Assembly: GCF_000518645.1 (NCBI RefSeq)
Contig: NZ_JADZ01000017.1
Location: forward strand, 97,907 to 161,906
DNA from: Curvibacter gracilis ATCC BAA-807
Lineage (GTDB): Bacteria > Pseudomonadota > Gammaproteobacteria > Burkholderiales > Burkholderiaceae_C
Direction of reading: 5' to 3'
DNA length: 64,000 nucleotides
The notes below the pieces were generated by a model. The model saw only the letters and a list, made by a program, of their open reading frames with translations. It had not been told where the DNA came from and ran no database searches. Both the position numbers and the translations under genes were made by a program. Positions 8,063 through 16,263 of this stretch are shown in pieces; positions within the stretch are counted from its first letter, which is position 1, and every line of letters starts with the position of its first letter.

Positions 8063-9265
8063 TCAGGTGCGGATCGTGCCGTCGCCCACCAAGGTGGAGA
8101 GCTCGACAAAGTCGGAGGCCGCATGGCGGGTCGGCCCCAATTCAATCGGAAAGCCTGCGATCTCACGCCGCCCGAGCGACTCCAGCCCCTCGACCAGGCC
8201 CTCGCGGCTCAGGCGCCCCGTGCGCTGGGCCGCCTGCAGCCCGGCCACCAGCACCGAAGCGGCCAGATAGCCTTCGATGGCGGAATAGGTGATCGCCACA
8301 CGCCCGCCCGCCTTGCGGGCCGCCGCCCTGAACTGGGTGGCCAGCGGGTGGCCATCGACGTAGGGTGAGGGCATGACCTGAGAGATCATCACGCCGGCCC
8401 CCTCGCGCCCCAGGGTGTCGATCATGTCCTGCGTGCCCACAAAGGACACCGCCGCAAACAGGCCGGCAAAGCCGGCCTTGCGCACGGCCCTGATGAAGGC
8501 CGCCGCCGCCTGGTAGGTGCATACCAGCACGATGGCCTCGGGCCGCAGCGGCGCCAGAGTCCGCACCGCGGCACTGACGTCAAGAGAATTGCGTTCGATG
8601 CTGGCCTGCCCCAGCAGGCCCAGGCCCTGGGCCGCCAGGGCCCGTGTCAACGCATCCAGCCCGGCGTCACCATAGGAGTCACCCTGGCGCAACAGGGCCA
8701 CCCGGCGCACCCCTCTGGCGCGCAGCGTGGACACGACCAGAGACAACTCTTCTCGGTACGAGGCCCGGAGGATGAAAACCTGCTGGTGCAAAGGTTCACG
8801 CACGGCCTGCGCCCCGGTTCGGGGGGCTATGAAGGGCACCCGCGCCTGCAGTGCCAGGGGCATGGCAGCCAGGCTGGTGGGCGTGCCCACATAGCCGAAC
8901 AGGGCAAAAACATCATCGCGGATGAAGCGGCGTGTGTTGTCGGCGCAACGGTCTGCCTCATAACCATCGTCCTGGATGCGCAATTCGATGGCGCGCCGGC
9001 CGATGCCACCTGCTGCGTTGACCTGGTCGAACACCAGTTGGGCCCCTTGCACGTAGTTGCGCCCCAGGTGGGCAGTGGGGCCGGTCAAGGGAACCGACTG
9101 GCCCAAGACCAGCGGGCCGTCACCCGGGCTTTTGCCTGGGCTGCTGCCAGGGCCACGCGCCCAGGCCGGACTCCCCAGCGTCGCCGCACAGGCCAGTTGG
9201 ACCAGCCGACGCCGGGTCGGCTGCTGCGGGGGTTCACCAGAAGGAAACGACGAGGGTGCAAGCAT
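8063..9265 (-). CDS. ABC transporter periplasmic binding protein, type 1 fold (Leu/Ile/Val-like)
   Basis: 400 residues, with an N-terminal arginine-rich segment (TRRRLVQLACAA) and a hydrophobic export signal ending near AWA. The mature part has the type 1 periplasmic binding fold of LivJ/AmiC/UrtA receptors: LVLGQSVPLTGPTAHLGRNY, GAQLVFDQVNAAGGI, IELRIQDDGYEADRCADN and FGYVGTPTSLA. The ligand could be amino acids, amides or an aromatic acid. No permease or ATPase gene is adjacent, so it must share a transporter encoded elsewhere. It converges on the ArgE-like gene with only two bases between the stops. Confidence 0.85.
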   Translation of the reverse strand: MLAPSSFPSGEPPQQPTRRRLVQLACAATLGSPAWARGPGSSPGKSPGDGPLVLGQSVPLTGPTAHLGRNYVQGAQLVFDQVNAAGGIGRRAIELRIQDDGYEADRCADNTRRFIRDDVFALFGYVGTPTSLAAMPLALQARVPFIAPRTGAQAVREPLHQQVFILRASYREELSLVVSTLRARGVRRVALLRQGDSYGDAGLDALTRALAAQGLGLLGQASIERNSLDVSAAVRTLAPLRPEAIVLVCTYQAAAAFIRAVRKAGFAGLFAAVSFVGTQDMIDTLGREGAGVMISQVMPSPYVDGHPLATQFRAAARKAGGRVAITYSAIEGYLAASVLVAGLQAAQRTGRLSREGLVEGLESLGRREIAGFPIELGPTRHAASDFVELSTLVGDGTIRT

Positions 9266-9353
9266 GGGCTTTCGACGTTAACGCTTGTCACGCTGTATGA
9301 CAATGCGTTCAAACACAGCCGGCCCCAATGGCCCCCACGACCACGACCGCTCC

Positions 9354-11402
9354 ATGAACCAGCCCAACGATGACACCCAGGTGCTTGGCGCCTGCCCCCA
9401 CGACTGCCCCGACACCTGCTCGCTGCTGACCACCGTGAAAGACGGCGTGGCCACCCGCGTGCAAGGCAACCCGGCCCACCCGCTGACCGGCGGCGTGCTG
9501 TGCGCCAAGGTGTCGAAATACCCCGAGCGCACCTACCACCCGGATCGCCTGCTGCACCCGATGAAGCGCGTCGGGCCCAAGGGCTCGGGCCAGTTCGTGC
9601 GCGTGGGCTGGGACGAGGCGCTGAACGACATTGCGCAGCGCCTGTCGGCCATCGCCGCCCGCAACCCCGAGGCTGTGCTGCCCTACAGCTACGCCGGCAC
9701 CATGGGGCTCGTGCAGGGCGACGGCATGGCGGCGCGCTTCTTCCACCGCCTGGGCGCCAGCCGGCTGGACCAGACCATCTGCTCTTCGGCGGGCACGGCC
9801 GGGCTGGTGCACACCCTGGGTGGCAAGGTGGGCATGAAGGTGCAGTTCTTTGCCGAGGCCCGGCTCATCGTGATCTGGGGCAGCAACTCGATCGGCAGCA
9901 ACCTGCACTTCTGGCGCATTGCGCAAGAGGCCAAGCGCCAGGGCGCCCGCCTGGTGTGCATCGACCCGCGCCGCAGCGAAACCGCCGAGAAGTGCCATGA
10001 GCACATCGCCCTGCGCCCCGGCACCGATGCGGCGCTGGCGCTGGCGCTGATGCAGCAATTGATCGTGCACGACTGGCTGGACCACGACTACATCGAGCAC
10101 CACACCCTGGGCTGGGCCGAGCTGCGCGAGCGCGCCCTGCAGTGGCCACCCGAACGCGCGGCCGAGGTGTGCGGCGTGCCGGTGGAGCAGATCACGCGCC
10201 TGGCGCACGACTACGCCCACAGCCGCCCCGCGGCCATCCGCCTCAACTACGGGGTGCAGCGCGTGCGCGGTGGCGCCAATGCGGTGCGCGCCATCGCCTG
10301 CCTGCCGGCCCTCACAGGGGCCTGGCGGCAACGCGGTGGGGGCATTCTGCTGTCGAGCTCGGGGCAGTTCCCGGTGCAGCGCCAGACCCTGCAGCGGCCG
10401 GACCTGCTGGGCGAGCGCCGGCCGCGGCTGATCAACATGTCGACCATCGGCGACGCGCTCAACCAGCCGGCCTCGGCCGCATTCGGGCCGGCCCTGGAGG
10501 CCGTGGTGGTCTACAACAGCAACCCGGTGGCCGTGGCCCCGGACTCGGCGCGGGTGGCGGCCGGCTTTGCCCGCGAAGACCTGTTCACGGTGGTGCTGGA
10601 GCATTTCCAGACCGACACCGCCGACTATGCCGACTACCTGCTGCCCGCGACCACGCAACTGGAGCACTGGGACATCCATCTGGCCTATGGCCACACCGAC
10701 GTGCTGCTGAACCGCCCGGCCATCGCCCCGCTGGGCGAAGCCCTGCCCAACAGCGAGATCTTCCGCCGCCTGGCACAGCGCATGGGCTACAGCGACCCTT
10801 GCTTTGCCGAAGAGGACGAAACCCTGTGCCGCCAGGCTTTCGGCGACCGGATCGACTACGACCAATTGCTGAGCCAGGGCTTTGCCAGCCTGCCGCTGGC
10901 CGACGCCCCCTTTGCCGAAGGGGGGTTTCCGACGCCGTCGGGGCGCTGCGAATTCCTCAGCCCCGCCCTGGTGGCGCAAGGGCTGGACGGGCTGCCCGAC
11001 CACCTGCCCAACCACGAACTGCCCGACCCCGCCGGGCCCTGGCCGCTGGCGATGATCTCGCCGCCGGCGCGCAACTTCCTGAACTCGACCTTCGTCAACG
11101 TGACCAGCCTGCGCAACATCGAGACCGAGCCGGTGCTGGAGATCCACCCCGACGACGCCGGCCCGCGCCAGATCCACAGCGGTGACGTGGTGCGCGTGTT
11201 CAACGCGCGCGGCAATTACCACTGCAAGGCCGAGGTCAGCGAAAGGGCCCGCCCCGGCGTGGTCAACGGCCTGGGCATCTGGTGGCGCAAGTTCGGGCTG
11301 AACGGCACCAATGTGAACGAACTCACCAGCCAGGCCCTGACCGACCTGGGCCGGGGCCCGACCTTCTACGACTGCGCCGTGCAGGTCAGCCGGCTGGGCT
11401 GA
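9354..11402 (+). CDS. Molybdopterin-dependent oxidoreductase with N-terminal [4Fe-4S] site
   Basis: About 682 residues of the DMSO-reductase superfamily. The N-terminal iron-sulfur ligands are visible as CPHDCPDTC plus a later Cys (residues 14, 18, 22 and 50 from the chosen start). They are followed by the molybdopterin guanine dinucleotide domains: WDEAL, VIWGSNSIGSN, VCIDPRRSETA and the C-terminal cofactor-binding domain from about residue 560. There is no twin-arginine signal, so it is cytoplasmic and resembles assimilatory or formate-dehydrogenase-like soluble enzymes. No partner subunit or maturation gene adjoins it, and the substrate is unknown. ATG codons at 9297 and 9303 are alternative starts; none has a good ribosome-binding site. 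Confidence 0.85.
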   Translation: MNQPNDDTQVLGACPHDCPDTCSLLTTVKDGVATRVQGNPAHPLTGGVLCAKVSKYPERTYHPDRLLHPMKRVGPKGSGQFVRVGWDEALNDIAQRLSAIAARNPEAVLPYSYAGTMGLVQGDGMAARFFHRLGASRLDQTICSSAGTAGLVHTLGGKVGMKVQFFAEARLIVIWGSNSIGSNLHFWRIAQEAKRQGARLVCIDPRRSETAEKCHEHIALRPGTDAALALALMQQLIVHDWLDHDYIEHHTLGWAELRERALQWPPERAAEVCGVPVEQITRLAHDYAHSRPAAIRLNYGVQRVRGGANAVRAIACLPALTGAWRQRGGGILLSSSGQFPVQRQTLQRPDLLGERRPRLINMSTIGDALNQPASAAFGPALEAVVVYNSNPVAVAPDSARVAAGFAREDLFTVVLEHFQTDTADYADYLLPATTQLEHWDIHLAYGHTDVLLNRPAIAPLGEALPNSEIFRRLAQRMGYSDPCFAEEDETLCRQAFGDRIDYDQLLSQGFASLPLADAPFAEGGFPTPSGRCEFLSPALVAQGLDGLPDHLPNHELPDPAGPWPLAMISPPARNFLNSTFVNVTSLRNIETEPVLEIHPDDAGPRQIHSGDVVRVFNARGNYHCKAEVSERARPGVVNGLGIWWRKFGLNGTNVNELTSQALTDLGRGPTFYDCAVQVSRLG

Positions 11403-11478
11403 AGAGGGGACGGAAGGAGGGGCCTGCTGCGCGGGCCGAGCGCCCGCCATGGCGACGGCAGGGTTGATTGAATTTTTT

Positions 11479-11497
11479 AATGAGATTCATTCTCATT
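11479..11497. promoter_or_regulatory. Fur box upstream of hemP
   Basis: The 19 bases AATGAGATTCATTCTCATT form a perfect 7-5-7 inverted repeat and match the classic Fur operator pattern of alternating GATAAT-like hexamers. It lies 89 bases upstream of hemP and just before a -10-like CATAAT at 11504-11509, so Fur-Fe(II) bound here would block transcription. It implies iron-repressed hemP. Confidence 0.85.
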
Positions 11498-11585
11498 TGC
11501 GTGCATAATCCACCCATCAGCCAGTCTGCGGGGCCGCCCACCCGGCCTGCAGACCCAGCCAGCCCCTTTTCATCGACTTGCCGCC

Positions 11586-11789
11586 ATGACCCAGTTCACC
11601 GCCCTGTCCACTCCGTTTCAGACCGCACCGGCCCCGTCGCGTGGCCCCTCGGCCTCGGCCGGCACAGTGCCCCGGGTGGTGCCCAGCCAGGAGCTGCTGG
11701 CCGGCCAGAAGACGGTCGAGATCCTGCACAACGGTCTGCTGTACCGCCTGCAGGCCACCCGCCTGGGCAAGCTGATCCTGACCAAATAA
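11586..11789 (+). CDS. hemP: Hemin uptake protein HemP
   Basis: 67 residues. The C-terminal half carries the HemP signature: SQELLAGQKTVEI, HNGLLYRLQATRLGKLILTK. The family is small, Fur-regulated and tied to haem uptake loci; in Burkholderiales HemP acts as a positive factor for haem-receptor expression. The N-terminal 30 residues are a disordered Pro/Ser/Thr stretch that varies in the family. No haem receptor gene follows; the next gene converges from the other strand. Confidence 0.92.
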   Translation: MTQFTALSTPFQTAPAPSRGPSASAGTVPRVVPSQELLAGQKTVEILHNGLLYRLQATRLGKLILTK

Positions 11790-11896
11790 AGTTTCATCGT
11801 GGGGCGACCCTTGCACGGCCACGGCCGTGTCTCCAAGGTCGTTTTGGCCAGCCATCGGGAGCCGCCCAGCGGCCCACCCGACCAGCCAAGCCTTTT

Positions 11897-12835
11897 TTAC
11901 CCCGCGACCCGCTCCCCGAGCTCGCCCGACGCCGAGCGCGCAAACAGCTCGGCCAGGGCCTCCACCAGGGCCGTGACGCGCGGCGGCACAAAGCGGTTGC
12001 TGGGCAGCACCGCGTACAGCGGCGCCGCCGCCCCCAGCCAGCCAGGCAGCACGCGCTGCAAACGCCCATCCGCCAGGGCCCCCGCCAGTTGCAGGGCCGA
12101 CTGGTAGACCACCCCCTGCCCTTGCAAAGCCCAGTCCAATGCCACCGAGGCATCGTTGCAGCGCAGCGCGCCGCGCACCGGCACGGTGACGGCCTGCCCT
12201 GCCCCATCGACGGGGCTGAACGCCCAGTCGCACAACAGACGCCCCCGCACTTCATAGGTCAGGCATTCGTGCTGCGCCAGGTCCTGCGGCTGCTGCGGCC
12301 AACCGCGGCGCCGCAGGTAGGCCGGGCTGGCGCAGGCGATGCGGTGCGAGGGGGCCAGCAAGCGGGCCGCCAGCCCCGAGTCGGGCAAGGGCCCGTAGCG
12401 CACAGCCACATCGATCGCCTCGCGCACCAGGTCGACATGGGTGTCGGTGACGCGCAGGTCGATCTCCAGCCCCGGGTGTTGCGCGGCAAAACCGGGCAGC
12501 CAGTCCAGCAGCAGGCCGCGGGCCAGCGCCGATGAGGTGGTGAGGCGCAGGCTGCCCGTGAGCGCCGCAGACCCGCCCCGCACCAGGGCCTGGCCTTCGG
12601 CCACCAACTCCAGGGCGCGGCGTGCGTGATCGATCATCACCCGCCCCTCCTGGGTGGCTTGCACGCTGCGCGTGCTGCGCTCGAACAGGCGCACGCCCAG
12701 GCTGGTCTCGAGTCGTTTGATGGCGGCGCTGACGGCGGCTGTGCTGAGGCCGCAGCGGCGGCCCGCCGGCGTGAAGCCACCGGTCTCGGCGGCGGCCACC
12801 AGCACCTTGAGATCGGCCAGATTGTCAAATTTCAT
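11897..12835 (-). CDS. LysR family transcriptional regulator
   Basis: 312 residues, the usual LysR length. The winged helix-turn-helix is at residues 1-60 (DLKVLVAAAETGGFTPAGRR, LSTAAVSAAIKRLE). The inducer-binding domain runs from about residue 90 to the end, with the GSLRLTTSSALARGLLLDWLP opening typical of the CrgA/AaeR-like subgroup. It is divergent from ggt across about 130 bases, the classic arrangement for a LysR protein controlling its neighbour, so ggt is its most likely target. That link is inference. Its 3' end converges on hemP. Confidence 0.9.
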   Translation of the reverse strand: MKFDNLADLKVLVAAAETGGFTPAGRRCGLSTAAVSAAIKRLETSLGVRLFERSTRSVQATQEGRVMIDHARRALELVAEGQALVRGGSAALTGSLRLTTSSALARGLLLDWLPGFAAQHPGLEIDLRVTDTHVDLVREAIDVAVRYGPLPDSGLAARLLAPSHRIACASPAYLRRRGWPQQPQDLAQHECLTYEVRGRLLCDWAFSPVDGAGQAVTVPVRGALRCNDASVALDWALQGQGVVYQSALQLAGALADGRLQRVLPGWLGAAAPLYAVLPSNRFVPPRVTALVEALAELFARSASGELGERVAG

Positions 12836-12965
12836 GAAACAGTCATTTCGCCGCCAACGGCAAATTCCCTGATCATAAATTGAGCAACGCCCCCTAAACT
12901 GGCCCGACCCGGCCCCTGGAGGCCGGGATTACCCCCCCCGCAAGACATCAACGAGGAGAAGCCGG

Positions 12966-14705
12966 ATGAATTTCCCCCGACGCCTGCCCCGCCTGCGCAC
13001 CACGGTGCTCACGGGCTGCCTGTTCCTGAGTTTCCACTGGGTCGCGCACGCCGCCTCGGTGGCCCCCGTGGCCGCCGAGAACGGCATGGTGGTGGCCGCC
13101 CAGCATCTGGCCACGAAAGTGGGGGTGGATGTGCTGAAACGCGGCGGCAATGCCGTGGATGCGGCCGTGGCCGTGGGCTACGCGCTGGCCGTGGTGTACC
13201 CGGCCGCCGGCAACCTGGGCGGCGGCGGCTTCATGACGCTGCAGTTGGCCGACGGGCGCAAGACCTTCCTCGACTTCCGCGAGAAGGCCCCTCTGGCCGC
13301 CACGCCGAACATGTACCTCGACAAGGACGGCAACGTCATCAAGGGTCTGAGCACCCACGGCCACCTGGCGGTCGGTGTGCCCGGCAGCGTGTCGGGCCTG
13401 GAGTGGGCGCGCGAGAAGTACGGCACGCTCAAGCGCCAGGAGCTGCTGGCCCCGTCGATCGCGCTGGCCGATCAGGGCTTTGTGCTGGACCAGGGCGACA
13501 TCGACATGCTCCACACCGCCACCGGCGACTTCCGCAAAGACCCGGCCTCGGCGGCCATCTTCCTCAAGGGGGGCGAGCCCTACCAGGTGGGCGACCGGCT
13601 GGTGCAGAAAGACCTGGCCCGCACCCTGAAGGCGATCAGCGACAAGGGGCCTGAAGGCTTTTACAAAGGCCCGGTGGCCCAGGCCCTGACCCAGGCCAGC
13701 CAGGCCGGGGGCGGCCTGATCACCCAGGCCGACCTGGACCAGTACAAGACCCGCGAAATGCCCCCGGTCGAATGCGACTACCGCGGCTACCACGTGGTGT
13801 CGGCACCGCCACCAAGCTCAGGCGGGGTGATCATCTGCGAGATCCTGAACATCCTCGAGGGCTACCCGCTGAAGGACCTGGGCTTTCGCTCGGCCCAATC
13901 GGTGCACTACCAGATCGAAGCCATGCGCCACGCCTATGTGGACCGCAACAGCTACCTGGGCGACCCCGACTTTGTGAAGAACCCCATCGCCCGCCTGACC
14001 GACAAGGCCTATGCGGCGCAGATCCGCGCGGTGATCGACCCCAGCAAGGCCGGGGTGTCCAAGGACATCAAGCCGGGCGTGGCGCCGCACGAAGGCAGCA
14101 ACACCACCCACTACTCGATTGCCGACCGCTGGGGCAATGCGGTGTCGGTCACCTACACCTTGAACGACTGGTTCGGTGCCAAGGTGACGGTGCCGGGCAC
14201 GGGCGTGCTGCTGAACAACGAGATGGATGACTTCACGGTGAAGATCGGCGTGCCCAACATCTACGGTCTGGTGCAGGGCGAGGCCAATGCCATCGCCCCG
14301 GGCAAGCGCCCGCTGTCGTCGATGAGCCCGACCATCGTCAGCAAGGACAACCAGCCCGTGATGGTGGTGGGCACGCCCGGCGGCAGCCGCATCATCACCG
14401 CGGTGCTGCACACCCTGCTGAACGTGATCGACTACGGCATGAACGTGCAGGAGGCCGTGGATGCCCCGCGCTTCCACCAGCAATGGCTGCCCGATGTGAC
14501 CAACATGGAGAACTTTGCCATCTCGCCCGACACCCGCAAGCTGCTGGAGGCCGCAGGCCACAAGCTGGGCGCACCGCAGCCCGCCAACCACCTGGCCGCA
14601 GTGCTGATCGGCGCGCCCTCGCTGGGCGGCAAGCCGGTGGGCAAGAACCGCTTTTATGGCGCCAACGACCCGCGCCGCAACAGCGGCCTGGCCATGGGCT
14701 ATTGA
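12966..14705 (+). CDS. ggt: Gamma-glutamyltransferase precursor
   Basis: 579 residues with a signal peptide ending in AHA (about residue 29), exported to the periplasm. It is made as a proenzyme that cleaves itself before the nucleophilic Thr380 in SNTTHYSIADRWGN. The large-subunit motifs PAAGNLGGGGFM and FREKAP are present, as is the gamma-glutamyl-binding region PLSSMSPTIV with PGGSRI. It hydrolyses or transfers gamma-glutamyl groups from glutathione and related peptides, recycling Cys and Glu. GAGGAG lies eight bases before the ATG. A strong terminator follows at 14753-14781. A divergent LysR gene upstream may regulate it. Confidence 0.95.
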   Translation: MNFPRRLPRLRTTVLTGCLFLSFHWVAHAASVAPVAAENGMVVAAQHLATKVGVDVLKRGGNAVDAAVAVGYALAVVYPAAGNLGGGGFMTLQLADGRKTFLDFREKAPLAATPNMYLDKDGNVIKGLSTHGHLAVGVPGSVSGLEWAREKYGTLKRQELLAPSIALADQGFVLDQGDIDMLHTATGDFRKDPASAAIFLKGGEPYQVGDRLVQKDLARTLKAISDKGPEGFYKGPVAQALTQASQAGGGLITQADLDQYKTREMPPVECDYRGYHVVSAPPPSSGGVIICEILNILEGYPLKDLGFRSAQSVHYQIEAMRHAYVDRNSYLGDPDFVKNPIARLTDKAYAAQIRAVIDPSKAGVSKDIKPGVAPHEGSNTTHYSIADRWGNAVSVTYTLNDWFGAKVTVPGTGVLLNNEMDDFTVKIGVPNIYGLVQGEANAIAPGKRPLSSMSPTIVSKDNQPVMVVGTPGGSRIITAVLHTLLNVIDYGMNVQEAVDAPRFHQQWLPDVTNMENFAISPDTRKLLEAAGHKLGAPQPANHLAAVLIGAPSLGGKPVGKNRFYGANDPRRNSGLAMGY

Positions 14706-14752
14706 GCTGTTGATTGGGGTTCTTCGAACCCAATCGGCACAGCGCCACACAC

Positions 14753-14781
14753 AAAAGGGGCCGTCACGACGGCCCCTTTTT
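14753..14781. terminator. Bidirectional intrinsic terminator between ggt and the RND operon
   Basis: A nine-base-pair GC stem (GGGGCCGTC / GACGGCCCC) with a two-base loop, flanked by AAAA on the left and TTTTT on the right. It can end both the ggt transcript (+) and the efflux operon (-). A weaker stem at about 14712-14735 precedes it on the ggt side. Confidence 0.9.
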
Positions 14782-14802
14782 GCGTTCTCGGTCAGCCCTG
14801 TT

Positions 14803-16263
14803 TCAGCGGCTGCCCACCAAGGTGCCATCGCGCCAGCCGCCACCCAGGGCCTGGTGCAGGGCCACGGTGTCGCCCAGGTAGACCGCCTGCGCCGCCAGGT
14901 GGGCCAGGCGGGCCTGCAGCCAGGCCTGGCGGGTGCTGAGCCACTGGGGCTGGGCGACATAGCCCTGGTCGAACTGCTGGCGGGTCAGGCGCAGCAGATT
15001 TTGCGCGGCGGCTTCGGCATCGCGGGCCACGGCCAGCGCCTGGCCGTCGTGCTGCAAGGCCACCAGGGTGTCGGCCACATTCTGGAATGCGGTCAGCACC
15101 ACGCCCTGGTACTGCGCCTGGGCCGCTTCGGCCCCGGCCTCGGCCGCCCGCTTGCGGGCCGACAGGGTGCCCGCCGAGAACAGGGGAGCACTCACGCCGC
15201 CCAGCAAGCCCCAGGCCTTGTTGCCGGCCGACAGCAGGCCACCCAGGCCGCCGCCCGAATACGCCAGGTTCGCCGTCAGCGACAGCTGGGGCAGCATGTT
15301 GGCCGTGGCCACACCGATTTGCGCATAGGCCGCATGGTATTGGGCTGCCGCGGCCTGCACATCGGGGCGCCGGCTCACCAATTGCGAGGGCAAGGCCTGC
15401 GGCAGTGCGGCCGGCACGCGCACGGGCGCCTGCTGCACCGTGCCCAGATCGGCGGCCGGGAACTCGCCGCACAGCACGGCCAGCAGGTTGCGCGTCTGCT
15501 CCAGCTGCTTGCGCAGGGGCGGCAACTGGGCCGCGGTCTGGGCATAAGCCGATTCCTGCTGGGCCAGATCAAGGCCGCTGGCGTAGCCTTGCGCCTTCAG
15601 CCCACGGGTGTGCGCCAGTTGCTGCTGTGCCAGTTGCAAGGCTTCTTCAAGCACAGCGATCTGCTCGACCAGCATCTGCTCCTGAATCACGGCGGTCGCC
15701 ACATTGCTGGCCAGGGTGACACGCAGGGCCTCCAGCTGCAGGCGCTGACTGTCAGCCCCCGCCTGCAGGGACTCGACCTGGCGTTGGTTGCCGCCAAACA
15801 CGTCCGGAACAAAGCCCACGCTGAGCTGGGCCGTGTTGAGTGTGAACAGGCTGGCATTGGAGGCCAGGGGCGAGGCCAGCACCTGACCCGAGTTCTGCCG
15901 ATTGGCGCTGTAGCCCGCCTGCACCTGCGGGAAGAACAGGCCACGCTGCGCCGTGACCAGCTCCTGCGCCTGGCGCAGATTGGCCAGGCCCGCATCGATG
16001 CCCGGGTTGTGCTCAAGCGCACGTTGCACCAGGCCGTCCAGCCGTGGCGAGCCGTAGGCAGTCCACCAATCGGGGCGGATGTCGGCCGTGCCGGCGGTGG
16101 CCACCGGTTCAGCCTGGCGGGTGAAGGCGCTCACCGCAGGCGCCTTGGGCGCGTGGTAGTCGGGGCCGACAGCGCAGGCCGAAAGCAGGCCGGCGCCCAG
16201 CAGGCAGCCCGCCAGGGTGCTGAGCGAGCCCCCCATGCGAATGCGAAACAGCGAATCAAGCAT
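14803..16263 (-). CDS. RND efflux outer-membrane factor lipoprotein (NodT/TolC family)
   Basis: 486 residues. The lipoprotein signal ends in LLSAC (Cys30), followed by AVGPDYHAPKAP, the NodT-family mature start. Two long helical repeat halves, with the LRQAQELVTAQRGLFFPQV and QARLAHLAAQAVYLGDTVAL repeats, build the trimeric channel. The chosen ATG has GAGGAGG upstream and overlaps the pump stop codon (ATGCTTGA), so translation is coupled. Last gene of a three-gene tripartite efflux operon; it forms the outer-membrane exit duct for the pump at 16256-19465. Confidence 0.92.
   Translation of the reverse strand: MLDSLFRIRMGGSLSTLAGCLLGAGLLSACAVGPDYHAPKAPAVSAFTRQAEPVATAGTADIRPDWWTAYGSPRLDGLVQRALEHNPGIDAGLANLRQAQELVTAQRGLFFPQVQAGYSANRQNSGQVLASPLASNASLFTLNTAQLSVGFVPDVFGGNQRQVESLQAGADSQRLQLEALRVTLASNVATAVIQEQMLVEQIAVLEEALQLAQQQLAHTRGLKAQGYASGLDLAQQESAYAQTAAQLPPLRKQLEQTRNLLAVLCGEFPAADLGTVQQAPVRVPAALPQALPSQLVSRRPDVQAAAAQYHAAYAQIGVATANMLPQLSLTANLAYSGGGLGGLLSAGNKAWGLLGGVSAPLFSAGTLSARKRAAEAGAEAAQAQYQGVVLTAFQNVADTLVALQHDGQALAVARDAEAAAQNLLRLTRQQFDQGYVAQPQWLSTRQAWLQARLAHLAAQAVYLGDTVALHQALGGGWRDGTLVGSR

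Noticed and set aside
9309..11450. Long minus-strand frame (over 700 codons) opposite the molybdoenzyme gene
   Set aside because: Composition is His/Gln/Ala/Gly/Arg-rich shadow coding, with no domain; the plus strand encodes a clear molybdopterin oxidoreductase.
11814..11829. Inverted repeat CACGGCC-AC-GGCCGTG after hemP
   Set aside because: Considered as the hemP terminator, but there is no T run and a two-base loop is too tight; its GC content makes chance likely.
14712..14735. Second stem after ggt (GATTGGG/CCCAATC region)
   Set aside because: Contains a bulge and no T run; the stronger hairpin at 14753-14781 explains termination.
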